From Gerris lacustris (lineage: Eukaryota > Arthropoda > Insecta > Hemiptera > Gerridae), in the NCBI GenBank assembly GCA_951217055.1, contig OX578285.1:56951102-57015101 (forward strand): a stretch of DNA of 64,000 nucleotides. Reading direction: 5' to 3'. The translations under genes and the position numbers were made by a program. Below the pieces are notes generated by a model. The model did not search any database. It was given only the letters and a program-made list of their open reading frames with translations, and was not told the DNA's origin. Of the stretch, positions 1-11,035 are shown in pieces (the stretch's first letter is position 1; each line of letters opens with the position of its first letter).

Positions 1-275
1 AAAAATATTATTTTATTTTTTATTGACAAAATACGTTATTTTATAATTATGGTCTTTTCGATGTATTTATATGGTTGTAGTCCAGTTCAGTGGCAAAAAA
101 TACTTTATCAGAGTGTGTTTTGAGAATATCAGACCCTTAGAATGGTTCAAAGTAAGCTTTTTAGCATTTTAAAAAAAACACTGTTTATACACTGTACAGT
201 TAACCACTATATAGTGTGGCCTACGGACCCTCGCTGTGTGCTGACTAGCACACACTTGACCTGTTTATTATATTA
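1..275 (-). mobile_element. TIR-type element, copy 1, truncated by the window edge
   Basis: Bases 1-270 are the reverse complement, with scattered mismatches, of 14052-14315. They include the terminal motif GCCTACGGACCC at 219-230 and a flanking palindrome (GTGTGCT-GACT-AGCACAC). The rest of this copy lies outside the window. I cannot name the superfamily. Confidence 0.7.
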
Positions 276-489
276 TATTGAGTCAAATAAGGAATAGCTT
301 TCTTAAGATATAACTTACAGATACCTTAATAGGTAGAAGTTATACTTTAAGAAATTATATAAATATACAGAAAGTGTCCTTGCTACCTAGTTGTTGACGT
401 ATTGCGTTATTTATACACAGTTATTTAAAAGCGTAGTAAATACATCTAATTATTACGGTTTAACGAGAATTTTTTGGTCTAATTACAGG

Positions 490-619
490 TGTAACCTTAA
501 TGGAGCGGCAGACGACTCGCCGCCAAAATACCCAGTCATAACTATCTGAGGGAATGATGGCCGAAACGTCGCGAAAGGAAGGCCACCATACATTCCCCGT
601 AATCGCTTCTGGTTTCAAG
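490..619 (+). CDS. Exon 1 of the cysteine-rich gene (5'UTR plus 22 codons)
   Basis: This stretch is GC-richer than its surroundings. An acceptor-like TTACAG ends at 489, so 490-553 could be 5'UTR of a spliced exon, or transcription may begin nearby. Coding starts at ATG 554 (or 557, in frame) and ends at AAG|GTACGT (619/620). The 22 residues are polar. Confidence 0.55.
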
Positions 620-3600
620 GTACGTTTAAATTCAGCCATTCTCTCACCTTATCGTTGTAAATGTAGTCTGACTCACGGTGTATAGACGCCCACGTACCTT
701 ACTAGATTATTTATATAATGATTATTTTAATCCTGGCTAAATTCTTCAAGAATTTGTTTGTTTCTTTAAAAAAATCCTTGATATAGAGTCGCTTTAGTGT
801 GATTGAGGTTGTCGTCCAAATCTTTGGAGGACTAATTAACCCTCTTCCAGTCAATCAAACTGACTCTTGGCACATAGTCTCTGTACCGATACAAAAAAAT
901 GTTTATTAAATTTTAGGGTAAACCACCATAACACACACTGATTAATGGAGTTGCTAGTAAAAACTCAACAGCCGTGATTGTTATGAACATTGTCAAAGTG
1001 TGTTTTCATGATTCACACTACCAAAATGCATATAATAAAGTATTTGGTTTATTTAGGGGCTAGTATTATTATATTAAAAAAAAAAGTTTGTCTTGGCGGA
1101 TTCTCGAGCTGTTATATGAGGTTATTCACATAAACGGATTTCGAACCGGGACAACGTCCAACATTTTTTTTAACTCTTCCTTAATAAAGCTATATGACCC
1201 AAAAAACGACGCGACCGTCTCTTTCCCGGGGAAACTAGCTGTTGACATTGCCAATGAATGTCGCAGATTTCGGCCAATGTCAAGCGATGACCCTTTAGTC
1301 TTTTAACATAATATATATTTACGGTCGATTAAATGTCTTAAAATAAGTTGTATTAGCTCTTGCTAAAATACTGTAATCGATAACGAAGAACTAATAAACG
1401 TTTGCCATGGTTAAAATGATTTTAGATATATTGTATTTACTAAAATAAAATTATTTTATCGCATTGTTTCAACCAACTATAATGAGTAATCTATTGCTTA
1501 TATTAAATTCATTGGCATCAATGTATCTTTTGTTCACTTTAATAAATATAAAGATCCAATAGCTTTACAATAGACTGGTTACAAAATTACATTTTAATAA
1601 TACATTATCATGATCTCCGTAGGATTGTAAATAAATGAGAACTTGTGAATCAATACTAGTAAATTCGAGCGGTTTATTAGTGATGTATTAGATTTTTACA
1701 ATAAAATGCAAGATTATGAACTGCTTAAATACAAATTATGTAGTACATTCACTATACTCTGTTAATTAAGTCAGAACAAGGCAGCTTCTTAAGGTTTATA
1801 AGAATGTATACAAAAAGATCATGAGATTTTTTATTAAAGTTTGAACTAGTCAAAAAGTAATCAATTTCTTAATTTCCCGGTAAAATCATAAAGGGTTTGA
1901 AATCCGATGTTTTGTGCCCATTACTGGAATCATCTTCAGGCATTGTAAAGAAACCGAGAATCTTGTCAGATTTGAAGGAATTCGTATACTCGTATCGATC
2001 AACAGGTATTACATCAAGAGAAACTTGCAGGAAGTGAATGGCGGCGCGATGCCACAACTTTTCCAGACATGACAGCACCGGCTCGACATTGGAACACCGA
2101 TAAAGACAATACCTGTCAAATTGCATCATCTGGAAAAAGGATTACTCGGACTGAGGAAATCCAGGTGCTTTCTATATTCCAGAAAACCACTGTAATTTTT
2201 CTCTCCATTCGCATTCGTCCATTTACCAGTATTTACTTCGAGCTAACATCACTATGGACCACATCTCTGAAGATACTTCCACTAGTAGAAGCATAACGTC
2301 AGACTTCAACCCCATTTATTTCGAGACAACCTATATAACTTTTTGAAGTCTAAGAACTAATATAACATCAAATAAGTATTGTAACCTAACTCTTAGTAGT
2401 AGTAGTAGTTACCTAGTACTTCCTACTAGACGGGTAGGACGAACCACTTGTTCGAACCTCGCAATCAGGCCTACAGTGGACCCATTTTACTTCCCCGTGG
2501 TGGAGAGTTCCAGCTACTTCACACATCATACATTTGTACATTGTATACCGCCGAAGCGAGTATGGTGTGGTCATTAGTAAGCTATATGAGCGTGCTTCAA
2601 AGTGTGGGGGAAGAGGACCCCTCGGGGGGTCCCCTCGCCCTACTCCGACCTCGAACCATAGATACAGATTACATTTCATGACACCGATCGAACCCACTAG
2701 ACAGCGTGGGGGAAGAGAACCCCTCAGGGGGTGTCCCTCGCCCTGCTCCGTCCGCGATTCATAGATGCATTCAGTGTATCATGGCCCGGGATCGAACCCA
2801 CGACCTCGAGTTACCTCGACTCAGTGATAGCTGCCCGGTGTCTTTACCACCTCGGCCACCCTGGCTCCCTTAACCTAACTCTTAACAAATTAATAAAAGG
2901 TTCCAAATCAATAACTAAATGAGAACCATGTAAATTTGTCTAACGCAAAATTTAAAATATTATGTACAAAAAGTGTAAAAGTTTTATGTTCTTGTGTTTA
3001 TAGTGACAAGTTCTTTATTTTATTCTACGCTAGTGTGGGATTATTATAGCATTAATAATCAAATTAATTACTTTAATTTTCAATTAATAGGAAATTGGCT
3101 ACGAGGTAAATAATTCTCAATTTTTAAGGGTCATGGCAAACTGCAATTTTTTAGTGGCGTTTTGAAGTGACTACCTCTACCTAGCTAATCACTATAACTA
3201 GGTTTAATTTTTACCAAGATAATCCATAATGAGTAATACCTCGGAATGAACCATATGAGGCTTATAAAAAAATATTGATAACTTCATTTTAACAATAAGA
3301 AATATATTGTATTAGTAAAGGCTAATATATAGCATTATAATAAAATAATGCAACTCAAAATCATACTATTTATTGTTCATTTTTAGGTGAATTTGATTCT
3401 ACTGTTGATCTATCTCCCGTTCATAGCTTCCAAACCTGCGCCAGCTTTCAATGACCAATCAGTCCGGGGTTACTTAACAGAGGTGAGCTTACTTCAATTT
3501 ATTTTTAGTTATATCCAATCATATTCATTTTGCTATTGGTGTAATGTAAAATCACAAAATATTGGTTTTTGCTATTGATATTTAGTTACTTATTAGGTTT

Positions 3601-6600
3601 GTTCTAACCACACCTCAAACTAGTTTCAAACTGTACGACGCATGTGCATTAGCAAAAAACGTTCAAATGTGGTCCGATGCGCATGCGTCGGACAGTTCCA
3701 AACCAGTTTGAAGTGTGGTTGGAACAAACCTATTATATAAATTATAAGCTTGAGGTTTAAATTGGTCTTAGTGGGTTGTATCATACCAAAACAAAAATAT
3801 GATCAATCTATCTATTTGTGTTAAAACTTAATAATTTCAAGATAAAAATAACTTTTTATTACTGGTCTTATATTACTTTGCTTTGTAAGTTTCATCGCAC
3901 ATTTCCGTTTCCCCAATTTTGAACCACTTACCGTGATTCAATCTTCCCCAAATTTTGCACATAGATACAACTAAGGTGAAGAATACAGAAACCAAAAAAA
4001 ATAAAAACAAAAACAAAATGGCGTCAAAGTTATTTGCTTTTTAAGTTTCATCGCACACATATTACCCCAATTTTGAACCACTTACCGTCATTCAATCTTC
4101 CCCAAATTTTGCACATAGATACAACTAAGGTGAAGAATACAGAAACCAAAAAAAAAAAAAAAAAAAAAAAAGTTGAAAATAAGACCAGTTTTGAAAAATG
4201 GCATTTTTATATGAATTATTATATACTACGTTTTTAAATTTTCTGTTGAATCGTATGTAATGTTAATATAATTGTTATTGTTAATATAATTGTAATGTTA
4301 ATATAATTGTTATTGTTATATAATATATAATGATAGTGAAAAAAAAATAGTTCCGAATTTATTTACTTCACATAAATGACAACCATCCAGAGAGCTGATC
4401 TTAAACCTATAAAAGGATAAATCGTTGTACGACGGATCTCCCCAACACCAAATCTAAAGCATGCCATCGATATATTTGAAATAATATAATCGATAAATAA
4501 TATAATCGATATTTCCTGTTTTGCTGTCATTCAATGTTTATCTATCACAAATTTGAGACCCGTCAAAATGAAGATTGCGTAAATATTGGATATGGCAAAA
4601 CAAATAAAATAACTTGCGGATTTTTTCCGAACTAACTTTCAGCACAGCAAAATTTGCTGAAAACTAATTAAATTCTGCTGAAAGATGGCTAAACGTTTTA
4701 AAATAATGCATTGTCATCGTGTTCTGAGCTATGCTAAAAGTTTCAAATGTCTAGCTATTCGGGAAGTTAGTTAGAAATCGATTGCCAGATTTGTACCGGA
4801 CAAACAAACAAACAAACAAACAAACAAACAAAAAAACAAACAAATAAATAAACAAGAATGCAAGCTAATAAAAACGTAGTAAAAACTCTTTCCTGTCCTT
4901 GTAAGTGATAATAGAAGGAAGAAGCAAAGACGGAAGGTGGTATAAAAGTAAAACAAAGAAAAGATTAATCTATTTAGAGTCATCAAAACCAGGAAATTAT
5001 TCTTGACCCAGTAAAATCTATAGAACCCCCTTCTTCTCCCCCAGAAAGCAGGATACGGAACAAATAAATATATTTATATTTAGTGATGCCATAAAGCGGA
5101 ACAGCAGAAACAGTAAAAAATACAAATATTGTAGAATGTAGCATACCAAACATAAGAAAACATATTTGTATTCAGTGGAACTGTATTTTAGTTTGAAGAT
5201 TAGACCAATCTCACCTTTTTATTATTATGAAGTATTTATAGCTAAATTTTGATGTTTTTAGACAAAATGGCATAACAAATTAATCACTTTCTACAAGTGT
5301 TATATATTTTTGTAATCTACTCTTCAATACCATACCCCACTCAAAATTTAAACAAAATATTTTTGTTTGGTTTTACCAACGAAACCCTAAAAATGGGTAA
5401 TCCACCACAGCCGAGTTAATCCTGTACAGTTACTGATAAGGTGACAACGAGTTTCATTATTTTCCTTACACAGCCTAAACACTGGTCAACTATTGTTGCT
5501 ATCAACGTCTAATTTACTTACACGTCCCACTTTATTTAATCCAATTTCCGAAAATTTAATCTTTAGATCATCATGATAACAAATTAAAAACCAGTAATGT
5601 AATAGTTATTTATGTAACTAGGCAGCAAAATGGAATTTTACTGACGGGTGATTAGATTAGCCTCCGAGCCGAAGGCGAGGACAGGCTATAAGCCGAGGCA
5701 GGTAATTTACCTATTTGGCTGCCGAGGCAGGCAATGAATAAACGAGGCAGAAATGTTTCCTTTGCTGCCTTGTTGCATACAATATTTTATCTACTTGCGG
5801 CAGAAAAATGAAACTGCTAAAATGTTATCTTTATTAATATAACATAGTTAATAACTATGTGTCATATTAATAAAGATAATAACATAAGTATTAACTAAAA
5901 TTAATGTTATAATAAGAAACTTGGGAATAATAACAATAAGTGAAAAGCAAACTGAATCTATAACAGCAAAATACAAAACACGTTTATAACACACATAACT
6001 TCTGAATGAATAATGCACGCAATATAAAATATTTATTTATATTTTACTAACAAGTTACATTACGTATTAAAGATATCTTTTATCGCTTAAAAGAAAAAAA
6101 TTACTAGGATAAATCAAGAAAAGTAGCTAGTCTAATCTAGTATGACTTCAATAATAATAATAATATGGATGTTCAGTTTACATAACGCTGCAGTATAGCC
6201 AGTGAACTCCACTATTATTTTAATTAAAGATCTACTAATCATTGAATATATTTAACAGAATTAACAAATATAAACCAATTATTTTATTATAAAAACGTTT
6301 ATTTATTAAATATTCCTTATTAAACTATAATATATAATGTTATAAGATAGAGATAATAGTATAAACTGTCATTGCCAACATTATAAAAGTAAAATCACAT
6401 TTCTCTGCCCGAAATCAGTTCAATAATGCCTCATTTTGCTGCCGCAAGTAGATAAAAGCTATTATAAATACTAATTTATGCATATTCATAATAAAATATT
6501 TTTTTTTTTTATGGATGATTTCAGAGGACATGCTGGTGGAACGAGGTGTGCAAAGAAGAGTTCCAAACGGAATTTAAATGCAAGTGTCCCCTTTGGTCAT

Positions 6601-6725
6601 ATTGCAGGAGTGAAGGACGCTATTACAGCGCTTACTGCTCCATCACTAGCACTGGATACATCTGGAAACAACCTGATTTAACTTATCCAATTCAACCCAG
6701 AGTTGTACCTTTCAACCGATCTTAA
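554..6725 (+). CDS. Three-exon gene for a small cysteine-rich, probably secreted protein (120 aa)
   Basis: Joining 554-619, 3387-3482 and 6525-6725 gives one open frame of 120 codons plus TAA. Both introns are phase 0 with good sites: donors AAG|GTACGT and GAG|GTGAGC, acceptors TTTTTAG and GATTTCAG. An in-frame TAA at 539-541 precedes the double ATG at 554/557. Residues 1-22 are polar; residues 23-37 are a hydrophobic stretch (NLILLLIYLPFIAS) that looks like a signal peptide or signal anchor, followed by KPAPA, where cleavage is plausible. The last exon encodes a module with Cys 57, 63, 73, 75, 81 and 92 (C-x5-C-x9-C-x-C-x5-C-x10-C), rich in Trp and Tyr, then a short tail. AATAAA lies at 6846-6851, 121 nt after the stop. 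I do not recognise the family; a secreted peptide or extracellular domain is inferred from the leader and the even number of cysteines. An alternative first exon supplying a shorter leader is possible. Confidence 0.68.
620..1868. other. Intron 1, first part: AT-rich, one short unexplained GC-richer stretch
   Basis: No recognisable gene. About 1085-1310 is GC-richer and open in more than one frame (72 codons on +, no ATG start), but I recognise nothing in it and see no splice sites; it may be old transposon sequence. Confidence 0.4.
1869..2129 (-). CDS. Possible terminal exon or coding fragment, unidentified (86 codons)
   Basis: On the minus strand an 86-codon frame opens at 2129 right after an acceptor-like CCTTTTTCCAG and closes at 1869; an AATAAA follows about 35-40 nt downstream on that strand. 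It is clearly GC-richer than its surroundings and has a non-repetitive, globular-looking composition (Cys, Trp and His present). The same frame upstream (to about 2215) is open except for one TAA, so this may be a retro-inserted or decayed fragment rather than a spliced gene. I do not recognise the product. It lies antisense inside intron 1 of the cysteine-rich gene. Confidence 0.3.
   Translation of the reverse strand: MMQFDRYCLYRCSNVEPVLSCLEKLWHRAAIHFLQVSLDVIPVDRYEYTNSFKSDKILGFFTMPEDDSSNGHKTSDFKPFMILPGN
2396..2870 (-). mobile_element. tRNA-derived SINE with (ACT)n tail, copy 1
   Basis: A full insertion flanked by the 14-bp direct repeat TAACCTAACTCTTA (2382-2395 and 2871-2884). On the minus strand the head has pol III promoter boxes: A box TGGCCGAGGTGG (2847-2858) and B box GGTTCGATCCC (near 2787-2802). 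The body is shared with the copies at 9583 and 34501, and the 3' tail is an ACT repeat (TAG run on +). An internal duplication (about 2606-2660 and 2707-2765) makes it longer than the other copies. Confidence 0.85.
2885..3386. other. Intron 1, last part: AT-rich, nothing recognised
   Basis: No open frame of interest and no repeat seen, up to the acceptor at 3386. Confidence 0.4.
3387..3482 (+). CDS. Exon 2 of the cysteine-rich gene (hydrophobic leader)
   Basis: Thirty-two codons between ...TTTTTAG (ending 3386) and GAG|GTGAGC (3482/3483). It encodes the hydrophobic leader followed by KPAPA and a polar segment. It has no ATG of its own, which supports splicing from an upstream coding exon. 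Confidence 0.62.
3595..3731. mobile_element. 137-bp palindromic MITE in intron 2 of the cysteine-rich gene
   Basis: Arms beginning AGGTTTGTTCTAACCACAC and ending in its near complement fold over most of the length, with a small loop near 3650. The flanking ATT (3592-3594 and 3732-3734) could be a 3-bp target duplication. No coding capacity. Confidence 0.75.
3888..4160. repeat. Two tandem copies of a ~120-bp unit with A-rich ends
   Basis: Bases 3888-4010 and 4042-4160 are near-identical (TTCATCGCACA ... AATACAGAAACC), each followed by an A-rich run; the second run is about 22 A. Confidence 0.75.
4161..5640. other. Intron 2: AT-rich spacer with a CAAA microsatellite
   Basis: Short TTAATATAATTGT iterations at about 4260-4320 and a (CAAA)n run at 4798-4855. 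No gene seen. Confidence 0.5.
5640..5900. repeat. GAGGC-rich repeat element and adjoining 57-bp palindrome
   Basis: GCCGAGGCAGG-type motifs recur at 5655-5760. The segment at 5763-5820 (TATCTACTTGCGGCAG) reappears inverted at 6425-6460, suggesting the ends of one decayed element around 5640-6460. Next to it, 5824-5880 is an almost perfect palindrome. The GAGGCGAAGCCGAGG theme also occurs at 18675-18730. Confidence 0.45.
6525..6725 (+). CDS. Exon 3 of the cysteine-rich gene (six-cysteine module and stop)
   Basis: The acceptor GATTTCAG ends at 6524, and 66 codons plus TAA follow in the frame set by exon 2. Six cysteines, four tryptophans and six tyrosines in 66 residues are far from chance for this AT-rich DNA. 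Another frame over the same bases is also open (6478-6681) but has neither cysteine pattern nor splice context. AATAAA is at 6846. Confidence 0.68.
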   Translation, partial: RTCWWNEVCKEEFQTEFKCKCPLWSYCRSEGRYYSAYCSITSTGYIWKQPDLTYPIQPRVVPFNRS

Positions 6726-7850
6726 TTTCACAATGAGAAAACCAAATCGTACTATATACATCATTTGTAACCAGATTTATATATTGATCAATATTGTGTC
6801 TTGATTCTGAATCTTTTCTATCACACGTACATTTTTTCTTTTTGCAATAAAAACCATTTCAAATCACGCTTAAGAAACTTTGCTGTCACAAATCTTTCTT
6901 ATTTTTATCTTATCGTGAATTATATTTATACATTAAAATCTAATATACTTTGTTCAACGTTAAAGAACATTTTTAATTATTTAAACAATATTCAAAGGAA
7001 AATAGCTGCAGGCAAATAAATATTTACTCTAGAGTAATAAGAGATGTGGAGTATCTTCCTATTAAAGAATCTACAGTGTCTATCAGGAAGCAGAAGGTAT
7101 GTAACAAGAAGAAAACCAATTTTCTCAAGTTAAATGAATATTCCAGGATTTTTTTCCTGGAATGCAATTATGTTTAAGTCCAAACTTTGGTTTGACTGTG
7201 GGGTCAAAAATACCCCTTAGCATTAACTCTACCAGATTCTTTCCATTATCTTAATGACCAAAGAAAAAAGAAATAGTGTTGGAAATTTTAGAGTAAATAA
7301 ATATCCAACTCTATACTGATGATAGATGTGGGAAATGGCTCATCATTGTCCTATTAAATGCCGTACTGTATCGTAAAAGGCGCAAAGAAGAAGATAACAT
7401 ATTATATCTACAAGTAAAATTAATATTTTAGGACTAACAAATCAAGTGGGTTTAAGTCTCATCAGATTCGACTGAGGGCCTTATAAATACCTATATACAT
7501 TTACTTTTTACATACTACATTTTACTACTAATAGTCAATGTAATGTATATCTGCCAGAATGTCTCCTTTATCAGAATGACTAAAAAAGAAAGAAATAGAG
7601 TTGACAATTTTAGGGTAAATAAATATCTCCTCTACATGGTATTTATTCTACAAATATTCCATCTGGTAATGATAGATGTGGGAAATGGCTCATTTTTTAT
7701 AAATAAAAACTTTACAAGGGTCATTTAAAGACGTAAAGAAAAACTGTTCACAAGTATTATGAACTTTTAAAGCTAGATTTTCCAATACTATGGTAAACTT
7801 CTTACGAATGGAATTTATGATAAACCCTTGATAGCATTAACTGATTGCCT
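6726..7850. repeat. Downstream AT-rich region with a diverged direct repeat
   Basis: About 7252-7360 and 7570-7700 are diverged direct copies (AAAGAAATAG ... GATAGATGTGGGAAATGGCTCAT). AATAAA at 6846 probably ends the upstream gene. Nothing coding seen. Confidence 0.5.
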
Positions 7851-7869
7851 CTTTTACAGAGGAGTCACT

Positions 7870-7870
7870 A

Positions 7871-7945
<75 letters not shown>
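7870..7945. repeat. (TA)n microsatellite
   Basis: About 75 bp of uninterrupted TA. Confidence 0.95.
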
Positions 7946-7947
<2 letters not shown>

Positions 7948-9330
7948 ACAAAAAGAATACCCGTTTCTTGGGTGTCACAGATAAATAAAAAAGTTCTACA
8001 AGAATGTGAGGATCCATTATGGCTTAACGAATACACTAGAAGTAAATGATTCAGGTTTAAATTTCGGCCAAAAGCCACTAATTATTTTAATTCACATTTT
8101 AATTATTATATCTGACGCACTATTTACATTGAATCCTAATCTTAATATTTACTTTAATTATTCATGTTTACAAGATACCAATGTATGATATTTATATAAC
8201 AAAATGCCCATTAGTGTCAAATTATTCAAAACATACTAATATTGTATATTTGGTTATTACAATTATTCAACTGTAGAAAATGAAAAAATGAAAATATAAC
8301 CCAATTTAACAGTATTTTATAGCGTATAGCAAAGCATAGCATGAAAACTGCCATGTTTTTCTTTTAGAAACAAATCTTATATTTATTATTTACTTATATA
8401 ATACAAAACTGCCATAAAGAAATGTTCCGGAAAACCAAGCTGTTTATCATAAAGAAATGTGTTTATTTATTTTTAATCACACATTGTGTACCCCTCTCCT
8501 CCTAAATTTTTTATACTCCCGTTAAACGCACTACTTTAAATCTTGAAAATTTTGGCTTGAAATACTTTTCCCAAGAAATCTTAGTTTTCGACATCCTGCA
8601 TAAATATACTGCTACGGTGTAATAATATGGAACTATGTCTCTTAACTTGGTTGGGCTACTAGAATAGCGCAGAATGGCTAAGGAACTAACTGTGATAGCA
8701 GTGATTGTAAAACAGTATCTGAACATGGCAAACCTAAACCAAACATGGTCCAGTAATAATCCGTAGGATAGTGAGGTACCTAGCATATAGATACCTTTAA
8801 AATTGGCATTAAATAAACAACCTTTGGAATATCATGATAACCTCAACCTAATGACACTTTTAGGATAAGAAATTCATACATATTTGTTACACATTTTCAA
8901 ATTGTAATTCATATAGCTATTCCTGCTGTCTTGACACTACATTTGGTATCTAGTAAAATCGAATAATATAAATCCTGTCAACATTTGACAACATAATGTC
9001 TGTAATAATTATTATTACCTATGTACTTTTTTAATCAATTTGGATAAAAATGACTGTAATATTAAAAAAACCTACACTTCTAATAAATGTCGTTTTTGAC
9101 ATAAAACCAGTTATTGTAATAGATTTATACAGTTTTTATCAATAAATCCTTAAGAATTGCAAATCTGACTAATTTGTATTATTTATTATACATTATATAT
9201 TATGTATACATTTATTTTGTATATATTTTAATTTCTTGCAGTTAATGATATTTTGTTTTCAGTATATATGTCCTATGTTTTGGTGTAAGCTGAACCTATG
9301 GACCTATGACCATGAAATTTTGTTGGTAGA
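7946..9330. other. AT-rich spacer, no supported gene
   Basis: A 91-codon minus frame (8511-8786) is hydrophobic at its start, but shows no motif, splice context or similarity I recognise, so I do not call it. Confidence 0.4.
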
Positions 9331-9344
9331 TTCCTCCCAACCCC

Positions 9345-10254
9345 TATAGTCCAGGAGATAGCGTGCAAAAAAGTGTCTGACTAACATCAAGCTAGAATTT
9401 TGTGTATAAGTAAATCTTTTGGTGCCTATTAAGAATATATGGTCGGCTAAGTTCGTCTGCGGGACATAGCTTGGCAATAGGCATTTGAAAAAAAAACCGG
9501 TGAAGAGTGGTCATGTCCCTTCCTTTATGGTGGACAATGTGATTTTCATGATCCTGAGTACAAACTTTGTTAGTAGACTAATAGTAGTAGTAGTAGTAGT
9601 AGTCTAGTACTTTCTACTAGGACGGGTAGGACGAACCACTTGTTCGAACCTTGCAATTAGGCCATCACTTAGGCCCTTTTTACGCCCCGCGGTAGAGAGT
9701 TCCAGCCACGTCACACATCATACCTCTGTACATAGTACCGCCAAAGCGAGTATGATGTGATCAATAGTGAGCCATATAAATCAGAGTGTCACGGCGAGGA
9801 ATCGAACCCCGTCTCGTTCCACTCTAGATTCAGTGATGGCCGAGCAGACGTGGTTTAACCCACACGGCTATGCTAGCTCCCCCCGCTAGTAGACCTCCGT
9901 TAGTAGACTAATAATCAAGTCGATGGTTGTTTGACCCTTCACAGGGGAACACTTTGATTTCGAGTAATATTTGACTAACTAACATATTAAGTGACAAACA
10001 ACCATCAACTTAAAAATTGGTCTCCTTACTAAGTTCGTACTCAGGATCATGAAAATCACATTGTCCACCATAAAGGAAGGGACATGGCCGCTCTCCACCG
10101 GTTTGTTTTTTTCAAATGCCTATTGCCGAGCTATGTCCCGCAGACGAACTTAGCCTACCACATTTCTTAATAGGCACCAAAACATTTACTTATACACAAA
10201 ATTCTAGCTTGATGTTAGTCAGACACTTTTTTGCACGCTATCTCCTGGACTACT
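9345..10254. mobile_element. Foldback element with ~225-bp arms
   Basis: Arms 9348-9570 and 10031-10252 are inverted copies with a few mismatches (for example GATAGCGTGCAAAAAAGTGT against its complement). The loop of about 460 bp contains a SINE that came in later. Confidence 0.85.
9583..9898 (-). mobile_element. tRNA-derived SINE with (ACT)n tail, copy 2, in the foldback loop
   Basis: Flanked by the 14-bp direct repeat GTTAGTAGACTAAT (9569-9582 and 9899-9912). On the minus strand the tRNA-like head contains the B box GGTTCGATTCC; the body and ACT tail match copy 1. Its position inside the foldback shows that it is the younger insertion. Confidence 0.85.
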
Positions 10255-10500
10255 AGGTGCTCTCTAAAATGATCGTAAATCCTTTTACGATCCGCCTAGT
10301 TGATTCAAGATGGCGGCCATTTATATGCCGAATTTGACATGACGCTATTTCCGGAACCAATTGGGCTAAAATAGTGAATTTTGGAAGTTTCATGATATAA
10401 ACAACTTTTGCGAAAGGATTTTCCAATCGGCCATTTTGATTCAAGTTGGTGGCCATATGCGTAATTGAAACTGAAGTTTACTCAAAAGTATACATGTCAC
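10255..10500. other. Dispersed-repeat-like sequence
   Basis: Two phrases of the CAAGATGGCGGCCAT type occur (about 10305-10325 and 10440-10460). No coding evidence. Confidence 0.3.
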
Positions 10501-10504
10501 TTTT

Positions 10505-11035
10505 ACTCTTCGTCATAGCACTTGTCCTTCAGTCATTCTTAACCAAGTCCTCAATCCAACTCTGTCCGTCACCTTGGCATTACCCTTGATAGACGACTCA
10601 CAACTTGTGATGTTGTGGCAACATCACAAGAAATCGTACGGACATTTCAAGACGATACTAGTTGCTGGTTCGTAGCTCTAATCTCACTTTGAATAATAAA
10701 CTTCGTATTTATAATGTAATCTTAAAACCAGCTTGGATGACCTTCGGCCTAAAAGTGTAGGGTAGTACCAAGCCTTACAACATCCGTCGAATCCAAACTG
10801 TCCAATCTAAGATCCTCAGGAAAATTACAGATGCCCCATACGCTTCCAACCTCACACTCAACAATGATTTAAATGTTCCTTTTGTCCGAGACCTATCCGT
10901 ATCCCGACATCACACATTCCATGAATCACTATCAAATCATCCCAAACCCTCTTGTAGAATTCCTAGCATCCCAAATCATTCCAGACAACCCACCTCATCG
11001 CCTGAAGAGGCAGTCACCTAGAGATCTACTTTTGA
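10505..11035 (+). pseudogene. 3' end of a jockey-clade non-LTR retrotransposon ORF2 (decayed)
   Basis: Translation of about 10640-11025 gives NNKLRIYNVILKPAW, then QSKILRKITDAPYASNLTL, then LNVPFVRD. These are the conserved block after the reverse transcriptase domain of jockey-like elements (NKLLIYK..LKPIW, QSK.LR.ITNAPWY..N..LH.DL.IPFV). An in-frame TAG replaces the expected segment just after the first block, and the sequence upstream (10505-10640) carries shifted remnants. The AT-rich DNA after 11035 may be the old 3' tail. A 5'-truncated dead copy is typical for this group. Confidence 0.8.

Noticed and set aside
1088..1306. 72-codon GC-richer frame
   Set aside because: No ATG at its start, open on both strands, no splice sites and no similarity that I recognise.
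2413..2764. Three overlapping ORFs of 75-94 codons
   Set aside because: They lie entirely in a GC-rich SINE, with repeats explaining the open frames.
6478..6681. 67-codon ORF over the last exon of the cysteine-rich gene
   Set aside because: It is in the wrong frame; the spliced frame from 6525 has the splice context and six cysteines.
7828..8078. ORFs across the TA microsatellite (poly Ile-Tyr)
   Set aside because: A TA run is open in every frame; the same applies to 50377-50598 and 53736-54000.
8511..8786. 91-codon minus-strand hydrophobic frame
   Set aside because: No motif, no exon signals and composition of translated AT-rich DNA.
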